Assembly: GCF_004916905.1 (NCBI RefSeq)
Contig: NZ_SDLV01000010.1
Coordinates: 62,001 to 126,000 of the forward strand
DNA from: Chryseobacterium candidae
GTDB lineage: Bacteria; Bacteroidota; Bacteroidia; Flavobacteriales; Weeksellaceae
DNA: 64,000 nt
Direction of reading: 5' to 3'
Shown here: positions 24,978 through 33,454 of the stretch, piece by piece
Layout: the number at the start of each line of letters is the position of its first letter
Numbering within the stretch: the first letter of the stretch is position 1
Made by a program: the position numbers and the translations under genes
Notes under the pieces: generated by a model
What the model saw: only the letters and a program-made list of their open reading frames with translations
Told to the model about the DNA's origin: nothing
The model's database searches: none

Positions 24978-25009
24978 CTTATACGGTATAAGATTTGTAC
25001 TTTAAAGTA
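24978..25009. promoter_or_regulatory. Two further palindromes in the divergent promoter region
   Basis: CTTATAC-G-GTATAAG (24978-24992) and TACTTTAAAGTA (24998-25009) are perfect palindromes. They lie between the MarR-like gene and the divergent 95-residue gene and share GTATA/AAAGTA words with the region at 40.83-40.95 kb. Confidence 0.55.
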
Positions 25010-25023
25010 TAATTATCAATAGT

Positions 25024-25311
25024 ATGGATGAAACAAAAATAGAATTATTGGATCTGATTAATGATAAGCATTTAATAGATGAATATTTTAATTTCAAAAT
25101 AAAGAGGGAATTGAATATCGACATTGATCTTAGTTCTGAATATATTACTGCACATAATATAGTTTCAAAAAAATTAATTCTTGTGCAGACATTCTCAAAT
25201 ACGATAATGGACAACCCGCAGTTATATCTTTTATTACGCTCTTTAATTAATAATATCAACAGCTATTATCTGACAAAAAATGAAATAATTTCTACTCTGA
25301 AAAATCAATAA
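25024..25311 (+). CDS. Hypothetical 95-residue protein divergent from the MarR-like gene
   Basis: A small helical, Ile/Asn-rich protein that begins MDETKIELLDLINDKHLI and ends STLKNQ; no signal peptide, membrane segment or known motif is visible. The start follows the palindromic region by 15 bases. A 31-base imperfect hairpin overlaps the stop. The spacing suggests control by the MarR-like protein next door. Function is unknown. Confidence 0.6.
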   Translation: MDETKIELLDLINDKHLIDEYFNFKIKRELNIDIDLSSEYITAHNIVSKKLILVQTFSNTIMDNPQLYLLLRSLINNINSYYLTKNEIISTLKNQ

Positions 25312-25336
25312 TCCCTCAAAATTTGAGAGATTATTG
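25306..25336. terminator. Hairpin between convergent genes
   Basis: CAATAATC-c-CTCAAA / TTTGAG-a-GATTATTG with one internal mismatch; the left arm holds the stop codon of the 95-residue gene. The U-rich stretch is better on the minus strand (GATTTTTC), so it may serve mainly the signalling operon. Confidence 0.5.
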
Positions 25337-25359
25337 ATGCCTGGAAAAGTATATGGTAT

Positions 25360-25731
25360 TTATACCTGTTCTTTTAGATGTTTTGCCACCATTTCTTCAA
25401 GGTCATCCAGATTGAAAGGTTTTGATACATAATCATCTGCCTGTGCTTCGGAAGCTAAAGCCGCGATATCATTATTTGCAGTAACATAGATGACAGGAAT
25501 ATGATTAAATTCTTCACTGCTTTTAAGAAGTTTTGTAGCTTCTACTCCTCCTATTTTCGGAATCCAGTTATCCATCAGAATAACATCAGGATGATATTCT
25601 GCTACTTTCTCCAGAATGTCATGTGAAGTTTCTGAAATCTTAACTTCGTAGCCATTCTCTTCAAATATGATGGTAATTACTTCCAAAATAGCAGCATCAT
25701 CATCAAAAATTAAAATTTTCTTTTTGTTCAT
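25360..25731 (-). CDS. Single-domain response regulator
   Basis: A 123-residue receiver domain from the ATG of MNKKKILIFDDDAAIL; codons upstream overlap the cheB region and lack family sense. The acidic pocket is FDDD, the phospho-acceptor Asp is in DVILMDNWIP (about residue 55), the Thr is in VIYVTAN and the Lys is in YVSKPFN. It has no output domain, so it works by protein contact or as a phosphate sink. It is the last gene of the kinase-CheR-CheB operon, 19 bp after cheB. Confidence 0.9.
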   Translation of the reverse strand: MNKKKILIFDDDAAILEVITIIFEENGYEVKISETSHDILEKVAEYHPDVILMDNWIPKIGGVEATKLLKSSEEFNHIPVIYVTANNDIAALASEAQADDYVSKPFNLDDLEEMVAKHLKEQV

Positions 25732-25750
25732 ATTATTTAGGTTATTCTTA

Positions 25751-26320
25751 TTACAATTGATTGATATAATCTGCCAAATTATCCGGTCTGATAATGAGAT
25801 CATAATTAATTTCTTCTACGGCATGTTTGGGCATATATTCTACTTCTGCCGTGGCCGGATCCTGAATCCACACCTGTCCGTTATTTTTTTTTATGTAGCA
25901 CAAACCTTCTACTCCATCAGCATTGGCACCTGATAAAAGCATTCCAATCATATGCTCTCCAAAAATTTCCGCTGCAGATCTGAAGGTAACGTCTATTGAA
26001 GGGCGGGAATAATTCATTTTTTCTGAGCTGTCCAATGACATATTTTTCTTATTCTCAAACAGTAAATGATAATCAGCAGGAACAATATATATGGCGTTAT
26101 CATTTAATTCAGTTTTATCTTCTGCTTCTATCACCGGTATTTTAGTAAACTGCTGTAGTAAAGTCCGCAAAATATCTCCGGATTGGGCTTTACGGTGAAG
26201 CACAACAACTATTGGGATTTTCAAAGTATCATCAAGATTTTTGATCATTTCAATAATGACCTGCAGACTTCCTGCCGATCCTCCTATAACAATCAGTTCA
26301 ATGTTCGTCTGTGATTTCAT
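25751..26320 (-). CDS. cheB: CheB methylesterase domain protein without receiver
   Basis: A 189-residue protein made only of the CheB esterase domain. The catalytic triad candidates are Ser in GGSAGSLQ, His in VVVLHRKAQ and Asp in LSGANADGVEG. Normal chemotaxis CheB has an N-terminal receiver, which is absent here; the separate receiver gene next door could supply it. It should remove methyl groups from glutamates placed by CheR. No chemoreceptor or CheA/CheW gene is in the window, so the substrate is likely another coiled-coil signalling protein. It lies 11 bp after cheR. Confidence 0.88.
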   Translation of the reverse strand: MKSQTNIELIVIGGSAGSLQVIIEMIKNLDDTLKIPIVVVLHRKAQSGDILRTLLQQFTKIPVIEAEDKTELNDNAIYIVPADYHLLFENKKNMSLDSSEKMNYSRPSIDVTFRSAAEIFGEHMIGMLLSGANADGVEGLCYIKKNNGQVWIQDPATAEVEYMPKHAVEEINYDLIIRPDNLADYINQL

Positions 26321-26331
26321 AGCAGTATTTA

Positions 26332-27162
26332 TTAATGGTGATCAAGCTTTTTCCAGATTTTCTGGTCTTCCACCTGGTGATAATTCTTTTCAATGGTAGA
26401 AAACCTAAGTGTTTCTTTAGCTCCAAGAGCCAGAAAGCCTAAATTTTCCAGACTGTTGTCAAAAAGGCTGAATACCCTTTCCTGCAAGTCTCTATCGAAA
26501 TAAATCAAAACATTTCTGCATATAATCAGCTGAAAACTATTGAAAGAACTGTCTGACACCAGATTGTGAGTAGACAAAATAAGTTTTTCCTGTAAGCTTT
26601 TATCAAACTTTACACTGTCATAATTGGCCGTATAATAATCAGAAAAATCACTTTTCCCACCTGAAAGCATATAATTTTCGGAGTACAATTTCATCTGCTG
26701 CAGCGGAAAAACTCCGGCTCTGGCCGTCTCAAGAACTGCAGGGTTTAAATCAGTACCATAGATAAGGGATTTATGATAAAGACCTGCTTCTTTCAGCAAA
26801 ATAGCAATAGAGTATGCTTCTTCCCCCGTGGAGCATCCTGCAATCCAGATCCTGATCAAAGGATAGGTTCCTAATTGAGGCAAAATTTTCTCCCTTAATG
26901 CTTTAAAAAAAGAAGGATCGCGAAACATTTCTGTGACATTTACTGTAACTTCCTCTACAAAACGTTTTAAATATTCGGCATCATTCATGATGGTATATCT
27001 CAGTTCCGCGAAGCTGGTAAACCGGTCTAAAAGGCATATCCGATTCACCCTTCTTTTAAACGAAGCCCTGCTATAACCGGAAAAGTCATAGCCATACATC
27101 TCATAAACATCGTTGATCAGATATTCTACTTCTTTATCTTTTATGATACTTGGTTCCAGCAT
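26332..27162 (-). CDS. cheR: CheR-type protein-glutamate methyltransferase
   Basis: A 276-residue protein. The N-terminal helical CheR_N part contains FSGYSRASFKRRVNRI. The SAM domain has IWIAGCSTGEEAYSIAILL, YGTDLNP and LIICRNVLIYFD. It methylates glutamate side chains of receptor coiled coils. Its ATG directly follows the stop of the upstream response regulator with no gap, so translation is probably coupled. It pairs with cheB in a kinase operon rather than a chemotaxis operon. Confidence 0.9.
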   Translation of the reverse strand: MLEPSIIKDKEVEYLINDVYEMYGYDFSGYSRASFKRRVNRICLLDRFTSFAELRYTIMNDAEYLKRFVEEVTVNVTEMFRDPSFFKALREKILPQLGTYPLIRIWIAGCSTGEEAYSIAILLKEAGLYHKSLIYGTDLNPAVLETARAGVFPLQQMKLYSENYMLSGGKSDFSDYYTANYDSVKFDKSLQEKLILSTHNLVSDSSFNSFQLIICRNVLIYFDRDLQERVFSLFDNSLENLGFLALGAKETLRFSTIEKNYHQVEDQKIWKKLDHH

Positions 27163-27528
27163 CTATGAAAGTTTTTCTATTGCCATTATTAAAAGGTCTA
27201 CATCAATGGGTTTCGAAACATAATCATCAGCTCCTACCTCAATACATTTCTGACGGTCTTCAGGCATTGCCTGTGCAGTAACGGCAACAATGGGAATATC
27301 TTTAATTTCAGGGGTGTTTCTTATAATCCTTACCGCCTCATAGCCATCTATTCCAGGCATCATCATATCCATCAGTACCACTGAAAACTGAGCATCAGCC
27401 TTTAGCATATCTAAGGCTTCCTGAGCCATAGTACAGGTTTCAACCGCATATCCACGAGCCTTAAGGGTTAGCTTCAATGCGAATATATTGCGTGGATCAT
27501 CATCCACAATTAAAATTTTCTTATTCAT
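27163..27528 (-). CDS. Single-domain response regulator
   Basis: A 121-residue receiver: IVDDDPRN acidic pocket, phospho-acceptor in VLMDMMMPGIDGYE, Thr in VAVTAQAM, Lys in YVSKPIDVD. It closely resembles the last receiver of the large kinase just upstream (ITDDDVRNIF, LMDMMMPEMDGYE, YISKPVDID), as if copied from it. It lies 15 bp after that kinase. Confidence 0.92.
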   Translation of the reverse strand: MNKKILIVDDDPRNIFALKLTLKARGYAVETCTMAQEALDMLKADAQFSVVLMDMMMPGIDGYEAVRIIRNTPEIKDIPIVAVTAQAMPEDRQKCIEVGADDYVSKPIDVDLLIMAIEKLS

Positions 27529-27543
27529 CAGAATTTTATCTGT

Positions 27544-30500
27544 TTAACTTTCATATAACCAAACGCGAAGAAGCGACAATAGCTGATCAATATCCACGGG
27601 TTTTGAGATATAATCCGAAGCTCCGGCTGTAATACACTTCTCGCGATCTCCAATCATTGATTTTGCAGTTACGGCTATGATAGGAAGCTTTTTAAATGCC
27701 GGCATTTTTCTTATCTGCTTTATGGTTTCATAGCCATCCATTTCCGGCATCATCATATCCATTAAGATCACATCTATATCAGGATTGTGGTGAATTTGCT
27801 CAAGGGCATGCTTTCCATCCATGGCTACAATCACTTCCACCTTATATTTTTCCAGGGCTTTGGTTAAAGAAAAAATATTACGGACATCATCATCCGTAAT
27901 GAGTACTTTTTTACCACTCAACACTTCGGTGAGAGATCCCAACATTCTGCCTGTGGTATTTTCTGAGGAATTATTTTTTTCTTCCACCAAATGCAGGAAC
28001 AACCCTACTTCATCTAAAATTCTCTGGTATGAATGTGCTGTTTTTACAACAATTGAATCTGCATACTGTTTTATTTTAAGCTCTTCTTCTTTAGATAAAT
28101 GGTGTTCTGTAAAAATGATAATAGGAAGATTTTCCAGCCCTTCATGACTTTTGATTGATTCTATTACATGATAATCATTTCCTTTTGCGCTTCCGATATC
28201 CAGAATAACGCAGTCAACAAGATCCGAAGTCAGAGCTTTTACACTATCTTCCACCGTATGTTCTACTGATAAAGAGATATTGAAATTGCTCAGGAAATAA
28301 GACAATGCACTGGCATGCTTGGCGTTTTCTTCTACAATCAGCACTTTTTGAGATCCTTTTTTTAAGGCTTCTTCGATTTTTCTGAATACATCAGTCATTT
28401 TATCCAGCGCTACCGGCTTGTTAATAAAGTCTACAGCACCTTTCATCAGGCTTTCCTTTTTAAGATGAAGGACAGACATCATATGAACCGGAATATGTTT
28501 GATATAAGGATCAGATTTCAGTTCGTCCATTACCTCCCAACCGTCTTTTACAGGAAGCTGAACATCCAGTAAAATGGCATGTGGGTGGTACTTCTGAGCT
28601 GCTGAAAGACCATAATCTCCTCTCACTACAACAACTCCTTTATAGTTTTGCAAATGAGCATATTTCAATAAGGCTTTAGCAAAATTGATATCATCTTCAA
28701 TAATTAAAATAACTTTATCCCCTTCCTGAATATTTTCTCTGTCATCCGCCACATCATCAGGAATCTCAAGGGTATTTAACAGAGTGTTTTTTTCTTCTCC
28801 ATCATCAAGTATATTTTGGATTTCTTCCACATCTTCACGTATCACTTCTACAAGATTCTGATCCGTCTCAGAATGAGCAATTTCCGTTACGGCATGTACA
28901 GGAATGATAAAACTGAATTCACTTCCTTTGTCTACCTCACTTTTCAGAGCCAGCTCTCCTCCCAGAAGCCTGGCAATTTCACGGCTGATTGATAAACCAA
29001 GGCCTGTCCCTCCAAATTTTCGTTTGGTAGAACCATCTGCCTGCTGGAATGCTTCAAAGATGATCTTTTGCTTATCTTCTGCGATACCAACACCTGTATC
29101 TTTAACTGAAAATATTATGAAATCAGGTTTTTCAGAATGTTTTTTGATGTGTAAATCGATGCTCCCTTTTGTGGTAAATTTTAAAGCATTGGACAATAGA
29201 TTTCTTAAGACCTGATCAATTCTAAGGCGGTCACTTTCGATAACGTTCTGAACGTCTGCTTCAATTTCAATGTTAAACGGAAGGGCTTTCTCCTGAAAGA
29301 CAGGGTTAAAAAGACTCTTTAGATCTTTTACCACTTCTTCGATAATCACCTCCTGATATTCAAGAGTCATTTTACCGGATTCTATTTTTGCAAGATCCAG
29401 GATTTCATCAATAAGGGTTAATAAACTGGTTCCGGAACTATGAATTACTTTTGCAGATTCTACTTGATCTTCATTGAGGTTTTCATCCGGATTTTCCGTC
29501 ATTAGTCGTGATAAAAGAAGGATTGAATTCAGCGGAGTTCTCAATTCATGAGACATATTGGCTAAAAACTCAGATTTGTATTTGGTACTTAATGCCAGCT
29601 CCTCTACCTTCTTCTGAATCTCATTATTACGTTCAGCAATCAAATGATTTTTCTCTTCCAGCAATCTGGAACGCTCTTCCAGTTCTGCATTGGCCTGCAT
29701 CAGTTCTTCCTGCTGTACTTTGAGCTCTTCTTCCGAAGCCTGAAGTTTCTGTGTTTGTGCTTCAAGTTCAGTATTCAGATTTTCAAGTTCAGAGTGCTGA
29801 ACCTGCAGTTCTTCAGACTGTGCCTGGGTTTCTTCCAGTAACTGTTGTTCTTTTTCCCGGCCTTTTGCAGCACTCAGGGCAATTCCTATATTAACGCAAC
29901 ATTCTTCAAAATAACTTATTCTGTCTTCATCAAAGTTAGAAGTGGAGCCAAGTTCCAGAACTCCGATTATATGACCGTCTGCAAAGAGTGGAAGCAGTAT
30001 AATTCCATAAATTTTAATCGTACTGCTGGCAAAAGTCACTACAAAATCATCTTCATGAAGATTATTATAAACCTGTGTTTTAGTTTTAACAAAAGCCTGC
30101 CCCACCATTCCTTCTCCAGGTTCAAAAGATTTTTTCATATTGGATTCCAGTCCGTAAGCTTTATTAAGCTTTAAGAGGCCTTCATCATATAAATACAGTG
30201 AACCGTTGATACAGTTTCCATATTCAATCAATTGCATTAAAGCTTTATCAGAAACTTCCTGCACCGATTTATTTCCTACCAGTGATTCATTCAGCAAAGC
30301 AAGACCTTTCTGACGCCAGTCACTTCTATTAATTTTATCAAAGGAGGTTTTGAGAGACTCTGTCATATTATTCAGAGATTCAACAAGGTCTCCGAGATCA
30401 TCCTGAGCGTTATCCACTACTTTTTCACTGTAATCACCGTTGGCTACTCTGTTGGCAATTTTTTGAATAGCACTTACACGACGCGTTGTTTCTTCATCCT

Positions 30501-31152
30501 TCTCCTTAAGCATTTTTTCCAGTTTATCTCTTCGGATAAGATCTGCGCGCATTTTTATATAGAAAAATGCAGTTACAACAACTGCAGCAATTGCGGAAAA
30601 AATGATAAACAGAACCGTTGTCTGGGATGAACGGTTAAGATCCTTATTTTTAATTTGCAGCTGCCTTTCTTCGTATTGTACAAAATCATTAACAATTTTC
30701 CGGGATTGATCCATATAGGCCTTGCCTTCAATAATCTGCTGTTGAGTCATTATAATACCTCTTCGTCTGCTCTCAACCAAATGCTTCAGATTATCCATTA
30801 CCCGATCCACTGCAGCTTTCAGACCGGCAAGTCTTTGTAATTGATTCTGATCATTGATACCCAAAGATTCAGCGCGTATCAAAGCTTCAGGATATTCTTT
30901 CAATCCCCTTTTATAGGGTTCAAGAAAGTCTTCTCTTCCGGTAAGCTGATAACCTCTGTTTCCGGTTTCTGCATCCAGTAAAGCAACCAGCACATCTTTC
31001 ACTGCTGTTACAGAACGTCTGCTTTTAGAAAGATTCTCCCGATGATTCATCTGGTTCCGGATACTCCAATAGGAAGCCAGTGAACTTGCGATTAAAATCA
31101 AAAGCGAAAGACCTACTCCAAACTGAAGATTTCGTATTATTTTTTTGGGCAT
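27544..31152 (-). CDS. CHASE3-HAMP-GAF hybrid histidine kinase with three receiver domains
   Basis: A 1202-residue kinase. Order: membrane segment (~10-30), CHASE3 sensor (~35-170, with LVALLDAETGNRGYQLTG), second membrane segment (~178-200), HAMP, GAF (~290-430), a long Glu/Gln coiled coil (~430-530), HisKA (MSHELRTPLNSILLLSRLM, His the phospho-site), HATPase (N-box, DTGVGIAEDK, GGTGLGLSIS), then receivers at ~820-935, ~940-1055 and ~1075-1200. The middle receiver keeps a possible phospho-Asp (VILDIGS) but has an EE pocket and a weak Lys loop, so it may be inactive. The coiled coil is a possible CheR/CheB target. Confidence 0.92.
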   Translation of the reverse strand: MPKKIIRNLQFGVGLSLLILIASSLASYWSIRNQMNHRENLSKSRRSVTAVKDVLVALLDAETGNRGYQLTGREDFLEPYKRGLKEYPEALIRAESLGINDQNQLQRLAGLKAAVDRVMDNLKHLVESRRRGIIMTQQQIIEGKAYMDQSRKIVNDFVQYEERQLQIKNKDLNRSSQTTVLFIIFSAIAAVVVTAFFYIKMRADLIRRDKLEKMLKEKDEETTRRVSAIQKIANRVANGDYSEKVVDNAQDDLGDLVESLNNMTESLKTSFDKINRSDWRQKGLALLNESLVGNKSVQEVSDKALMQLIEYGNCINGSLYLYDEGLLKLNKAYGLESNMKKSFEPGEGMVGQAFVKTKTQVYNNLHEDDFVVTFASSTIKIYGIILLPLFADGHIIGVLELGSTSNFDEDRISYFEECCVNIGIALSAAKGREKEQQLLEETQAQSEELQVQHSELENLNTELEAQTQKLQASEEELKVQQEELMQANAELEERSRLLEEKNHLIAERNNEIQKKVEELALSTKYKSEFLANMSHELRTPLNSILLLSRLMTENPDENLNEDQVESAKVIHSSGTSLLTLIDEILDLAKIESGKMTLEYQEVIIEEVVKDLKSLFNPVFQEKALPFNIEIEADVQNVIESDRLRIDQVLRNLLSNALKFTTKGSIDLHIKKHSEKPDFIIFSVKDTGVGIAEDKQKIIFEAFQQADGSTKRKFGGTGLGLSISREIARLLGGELALKSEVDKGSEFSFIIPVHAVTEIAHSETDQNLVEVIREDVEEIQNILDDGEEKNTLLNTLEIPDDVADDRENIQEGDKVILIIEDDINFAKALLKYAHLQNYKGVVVVRGDYGLSAAQKYHPHAILLDVQLPVKDGWEVMDELKSDPYIKHIPVHMMSVLHLKKESLMKGAVDFINKPVALDKMTDVFRKIEEALKKGSQKVLIVEENAKHASALSYFLSNFNISLSVEHTVEDSVKALTSDLVDCVILDIGSAKGNDYHVIESIKSHEGLENLPIIIFTEHHLSKEEELKIKQYADSIVVKTAHSYQRILDEVGLFLHLVEEKNNSSENTTGRMLGSLTEVLSGKKVLITDDDVRNIFSLTKALEKYKVEVIVAMDGKHALEQIHHNPDIDVILMDMMMPEMDGYETIKQIRKMPAFKKLPIIAVTAKSMIGDREKCITAGASDYISKPVDIDQLLSLLRVWLYES

Positions 31153-31157
31153 TAAAA

Positions 31158-32633
31158 TTAATTTAGTGGTAATGTAAAATAAAAAGTAGAGCCTTCATCT
31201 AGAATGCTGGAAACGCCAACACTTCCATGGTGCTGCTTGATGATTTCAGAACAAATGAACAATCCGATCCCCATACCCTGAAACTGCAATGAAGATTCTT
31301 CTACACGATAGAATTTCTTAAATACAGCATCCTGTTTAAAATCAGGAATTCCAATCCCAAAGTCGGTTACATTCACTCGTACTTCTTCCGCTTCCTTGTC
31401 TACAAAAGTGGTAACTATAACCTGATTGTTATCTGGTGAATATTTAATGGCATTTGTGAGAAAATTAATGAGAACCTGCTCTATACGGATCTCATCTAAA
31501 GGAATTAAAATATCAGGTTTTGTTCCATGACGCTCAATTTTCACTTCGCGCTGATCATGGGTTTGCAATATTGTTTCAATAGCATTATTGATCAAATTTT
31601 CGAGGTTAACCGGTTTTTTATTAATTTTAAGTTTACCATTTTCTATTTTGGAAACATCCAGCAGATCTGTAATAAGGGTATTCAGCTTTTCAATCTGTCC
31701 CTGAACTTTCATAACAAATCCTGCTTCTGAGCTTTCTTTATCAAGTTTCAACTTTCTTTCTAATAACTGCACATATGCTTTAATACTCGTTAGAGGTGTC
31801 TTCAGCTCATGGCTTGCAATACTTAAAAATTCGTCCTTTTCTTTTTCGATTTTCTTCTGGTCATCAATATCAGTAAAAGTTCCAACCCAGTTTTTAATAC
31901 GACCTTCATCATAAACCGGAGTTACTCTTAGCAAATGATAGCGGTAATTACCTGAAATGACATTTTTAATTCTAATCTCCAGCTCAAGAGCTTTTCCTTT
32001 TTTCCTGCATCTTGCAAACTCGTCTGTGATATCAGGATCATCCGGATGTATTTCAGGGAAATTCTGTTCGGTTTTTGAATATTCGTACCACTTACCATTC
32101 ACAAAATCAACGGCTCCTGCTTCATTCAGCGTAAATGCAATTTGTGGAAGCGATTCCAGCATTAAGTGAAAATGGTCTATCTGAGACTTCATCGTCACTT
32201 GTGATGCACGTCTTCCTTTAACCTCCAGTTCAAGATTCTGCTGGGTCTTTTTCATGGCTATATTCTGCTCCTGAAGATTGTAGAAGGTTTTCACCTTAAG
32301 CAAAAGGATCTCAGGATCCACAGGTTTGGTTACATAGTCTTTAGCACCGGAAGCATAGCCTTGCGTTATGAATTTTTTGTCTGTGCTGACAGCCGATAAA
32401 AATATAATGGGAACTTCTTTTGTTTTGCTATAATCTGCCAGTGTTTCCGCCACTTCAAAGCCGTCCATATCAGGCATTTGAACATCCAGAATAATGAGGG
32501 CATAGTCGTTTTTGAGGGCTTTGCCCAGAGCCTCTTCACCGGAATTGGCTGTTTCCACCTGAAAATCCTTGGATTCAAGTAATTTTTGCAGTGAATAAAG
32601 ATTACTTTGATTGTCATCAACAATTAAAATCAT
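31158..32633 (-). CDS. Receiver-PAS histidine kinase
   Basis: A 491-residue cytoplasmic kinase from the ATG of MILIVDDNQSN; the five codons before it are not needed. Order: receiver (LIILDVQMPDMDGFE phospho-site, DYVTKPVDPE Lys loop), PAS (~145-260, LPQIAFTLNEAGAVDFVNG), HisKA (SHELKTPLTSIKAYVQLL) and HATPase (FGIGIPDFKQ, GMGIGLFIC). With an N-terminal receiver it can itself be a phosphorelay target. It is the first gene of a six-gene signalling operon on the minus strand; the next kinase starts 5 bp after its stop. Confidence 0.92.
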   Translation of the reverse strand: MILIVDDNQSNLYSLQKLLESKDFQVETANSGEEALGKALKNDYALIILDVQMPDMDGFEVAETLADYSKTKEVPIIFLSAVSTDKKFITQGYASGAKDYVTKPVDPEILLLKVKTFYNLQEQNIAMKKTQQNLELEVKGRRASQVTMKSQIDHFHLMLESLPQIAFTLNEAGAVDFVNGKWYEYSKTEQNFPEIHPDDPDITDEFARCRKKGKALELEIRIKNVISGNYRYHLLRVTPVYDEGRIKNWVGTFTDIDDQKKIEKEKDEFLSIASHELKTPLTSIKAYVQLLERKLKLDKESSEAGFVMKVQGQIEKLNTLITDLLDVSKIENGKLKINKKPVNLENLINNAIETILQTHDQREVKIERHGTKPDILIPLDEIRIEQVLINFLTNAIKYSPDNNQVIVTTFVDKEAEEVRVNVTDFGIGIPDFKQDAVFKKFYRVEESSLQFQGMGIGLFICSEIIKQHHGSVGVSSILDEGSTFYFTLPLN

Positions 32634-32673
32634 AGAAGTTAAAATCAATAATTAGTTACAGATATTTAAACCT

Positions 32674-32706
32674 CAAAAATACTCACAATATTTCAAAACA
32701 TAGCAA
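32674..32706 (-). promoter_or_regulatory. Promoter of the kinase-CheR-CheB operon
   Basis: Minus strand: TTG (32706-32704), 22 bases, then TATTTTTG (32681-32674), 40 bases before the ATG at 32633. This fits the Bacteroidetes promoter pattern. Confidence 0.5.
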
Positions 32707-32990
32707 TTTTTAAAGGATTATGAGTAAGTATTTCATACCACATTTTTTCCCCGGAAACTATGCATTCGCATTATCATTTTTCAGATTATAATTGGCAGGA
32801 TAAAGAGAAGAAGTTTATGAAAACAAAAGAATATGTATTCAAAATATTTGGGGTAAAATCAAATTTTGGGGAATCCGCTTATTTTTATTGATAAACTCTA
32901 TGAAGAGTGTGAAATTTTATATCAGGTTAGCATAACAATGCTGGAAAGATAAAACACATCAGAATATAGAATACAAATAAACTATATAAA
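32707..32990. other. Non-coding AT-rich gap, nothing recognised
   Basis: Between the signalling operon promoter and the terminator of the stress-type protein gene I see no ORF with coding character, no RNA fold and no repeat. Confidence 0.5.
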
Positions 32991-32997
32991 ATAATAA

Positions 32998-33026
32998 ATG
33001 ACCAGAACTTTAAGAGTTCTGGTCAT
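32998..33026 (-). terminator. Intrinsic terminator of the YtxH/LEA-like gene
   Basis: The perfect 12-bp stem ATGACCAGAACT/AGTTCTGGTCAT with a five-base loop is followed on the minus strand by a T-rich run. Confidence 0.85.
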
Positions 33027-33040
33027 TCATCAAACTAACC

Positions 33041-33340
33041 TTAATTTGTTTTCTTTCTCCATTCGGCTTTTACATCTTCTGCAGCATCTTTTGTTTTTTC
33101 CCAAGCCTCGTCCGCTTTATCTTTAATATCATCCCAAGTGTCGGAAATATTGGATTTTACTCTTTCCAGCCAATCTTCCTGTGTTGCTTCTTCATCACTA
33201 TTTCTTTTTTCATTGATATAATCTCTGGCTTTATCTGCTAAGTCATTCACTTTCCACTTTGCATCATTTGCTGCATTTTTTAAAGTGTTTTCTGTTTCGT
33301 TTACCGCTTTTTCCGCTTTGTTGTAATCTGAATTATTCAT
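33041..33340 (-). CDS. Small charged helical stress-type protein (YtxH/LEA-like)
   Basis: A 99-residue, Lys/Glu/Asp/Ala-rich protein with repeated amphipathic helix phrases (DLADKARDYINEK, DDIKDKADEAWEKTKDAAED). There is no signal peptide or membrane segment. Such proteins resemble the YtxH/CsbD/LEA-like group, which accumulates under desiccation or osmotic stress; assignment to a family is by composition only. It has its own terminator; the nine-gene carotenoid operon ends 114 bp upstream. Confidence 0.65.
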   Translation of the reverse strand: MNNSDYNKAEKAVNETENTLKNAANDAKWKVNDLADKARDYINEKRNSDEEATQEDWLERVKSNISDTWDDIKDKADEAWEKTKDAAEDVKAEWRKKTN

Positions 33341-33454
33341 AATATAATATTTAAGTATTTGGTATATAAATAAACAACCTTCATACCTAAAAAATACATA
33401 CTATGTTAAAATATTCCCAAAATTGAAATTTGTAGAATTTTTTAAGTGAGAATT

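Noticed and set aside
29508..29723. Plus-strand frames inside the large kinase gene
   Set aside because: They lie opposite the GC-biased coiled-coil and HisKA coding region and have no start context or family sense.
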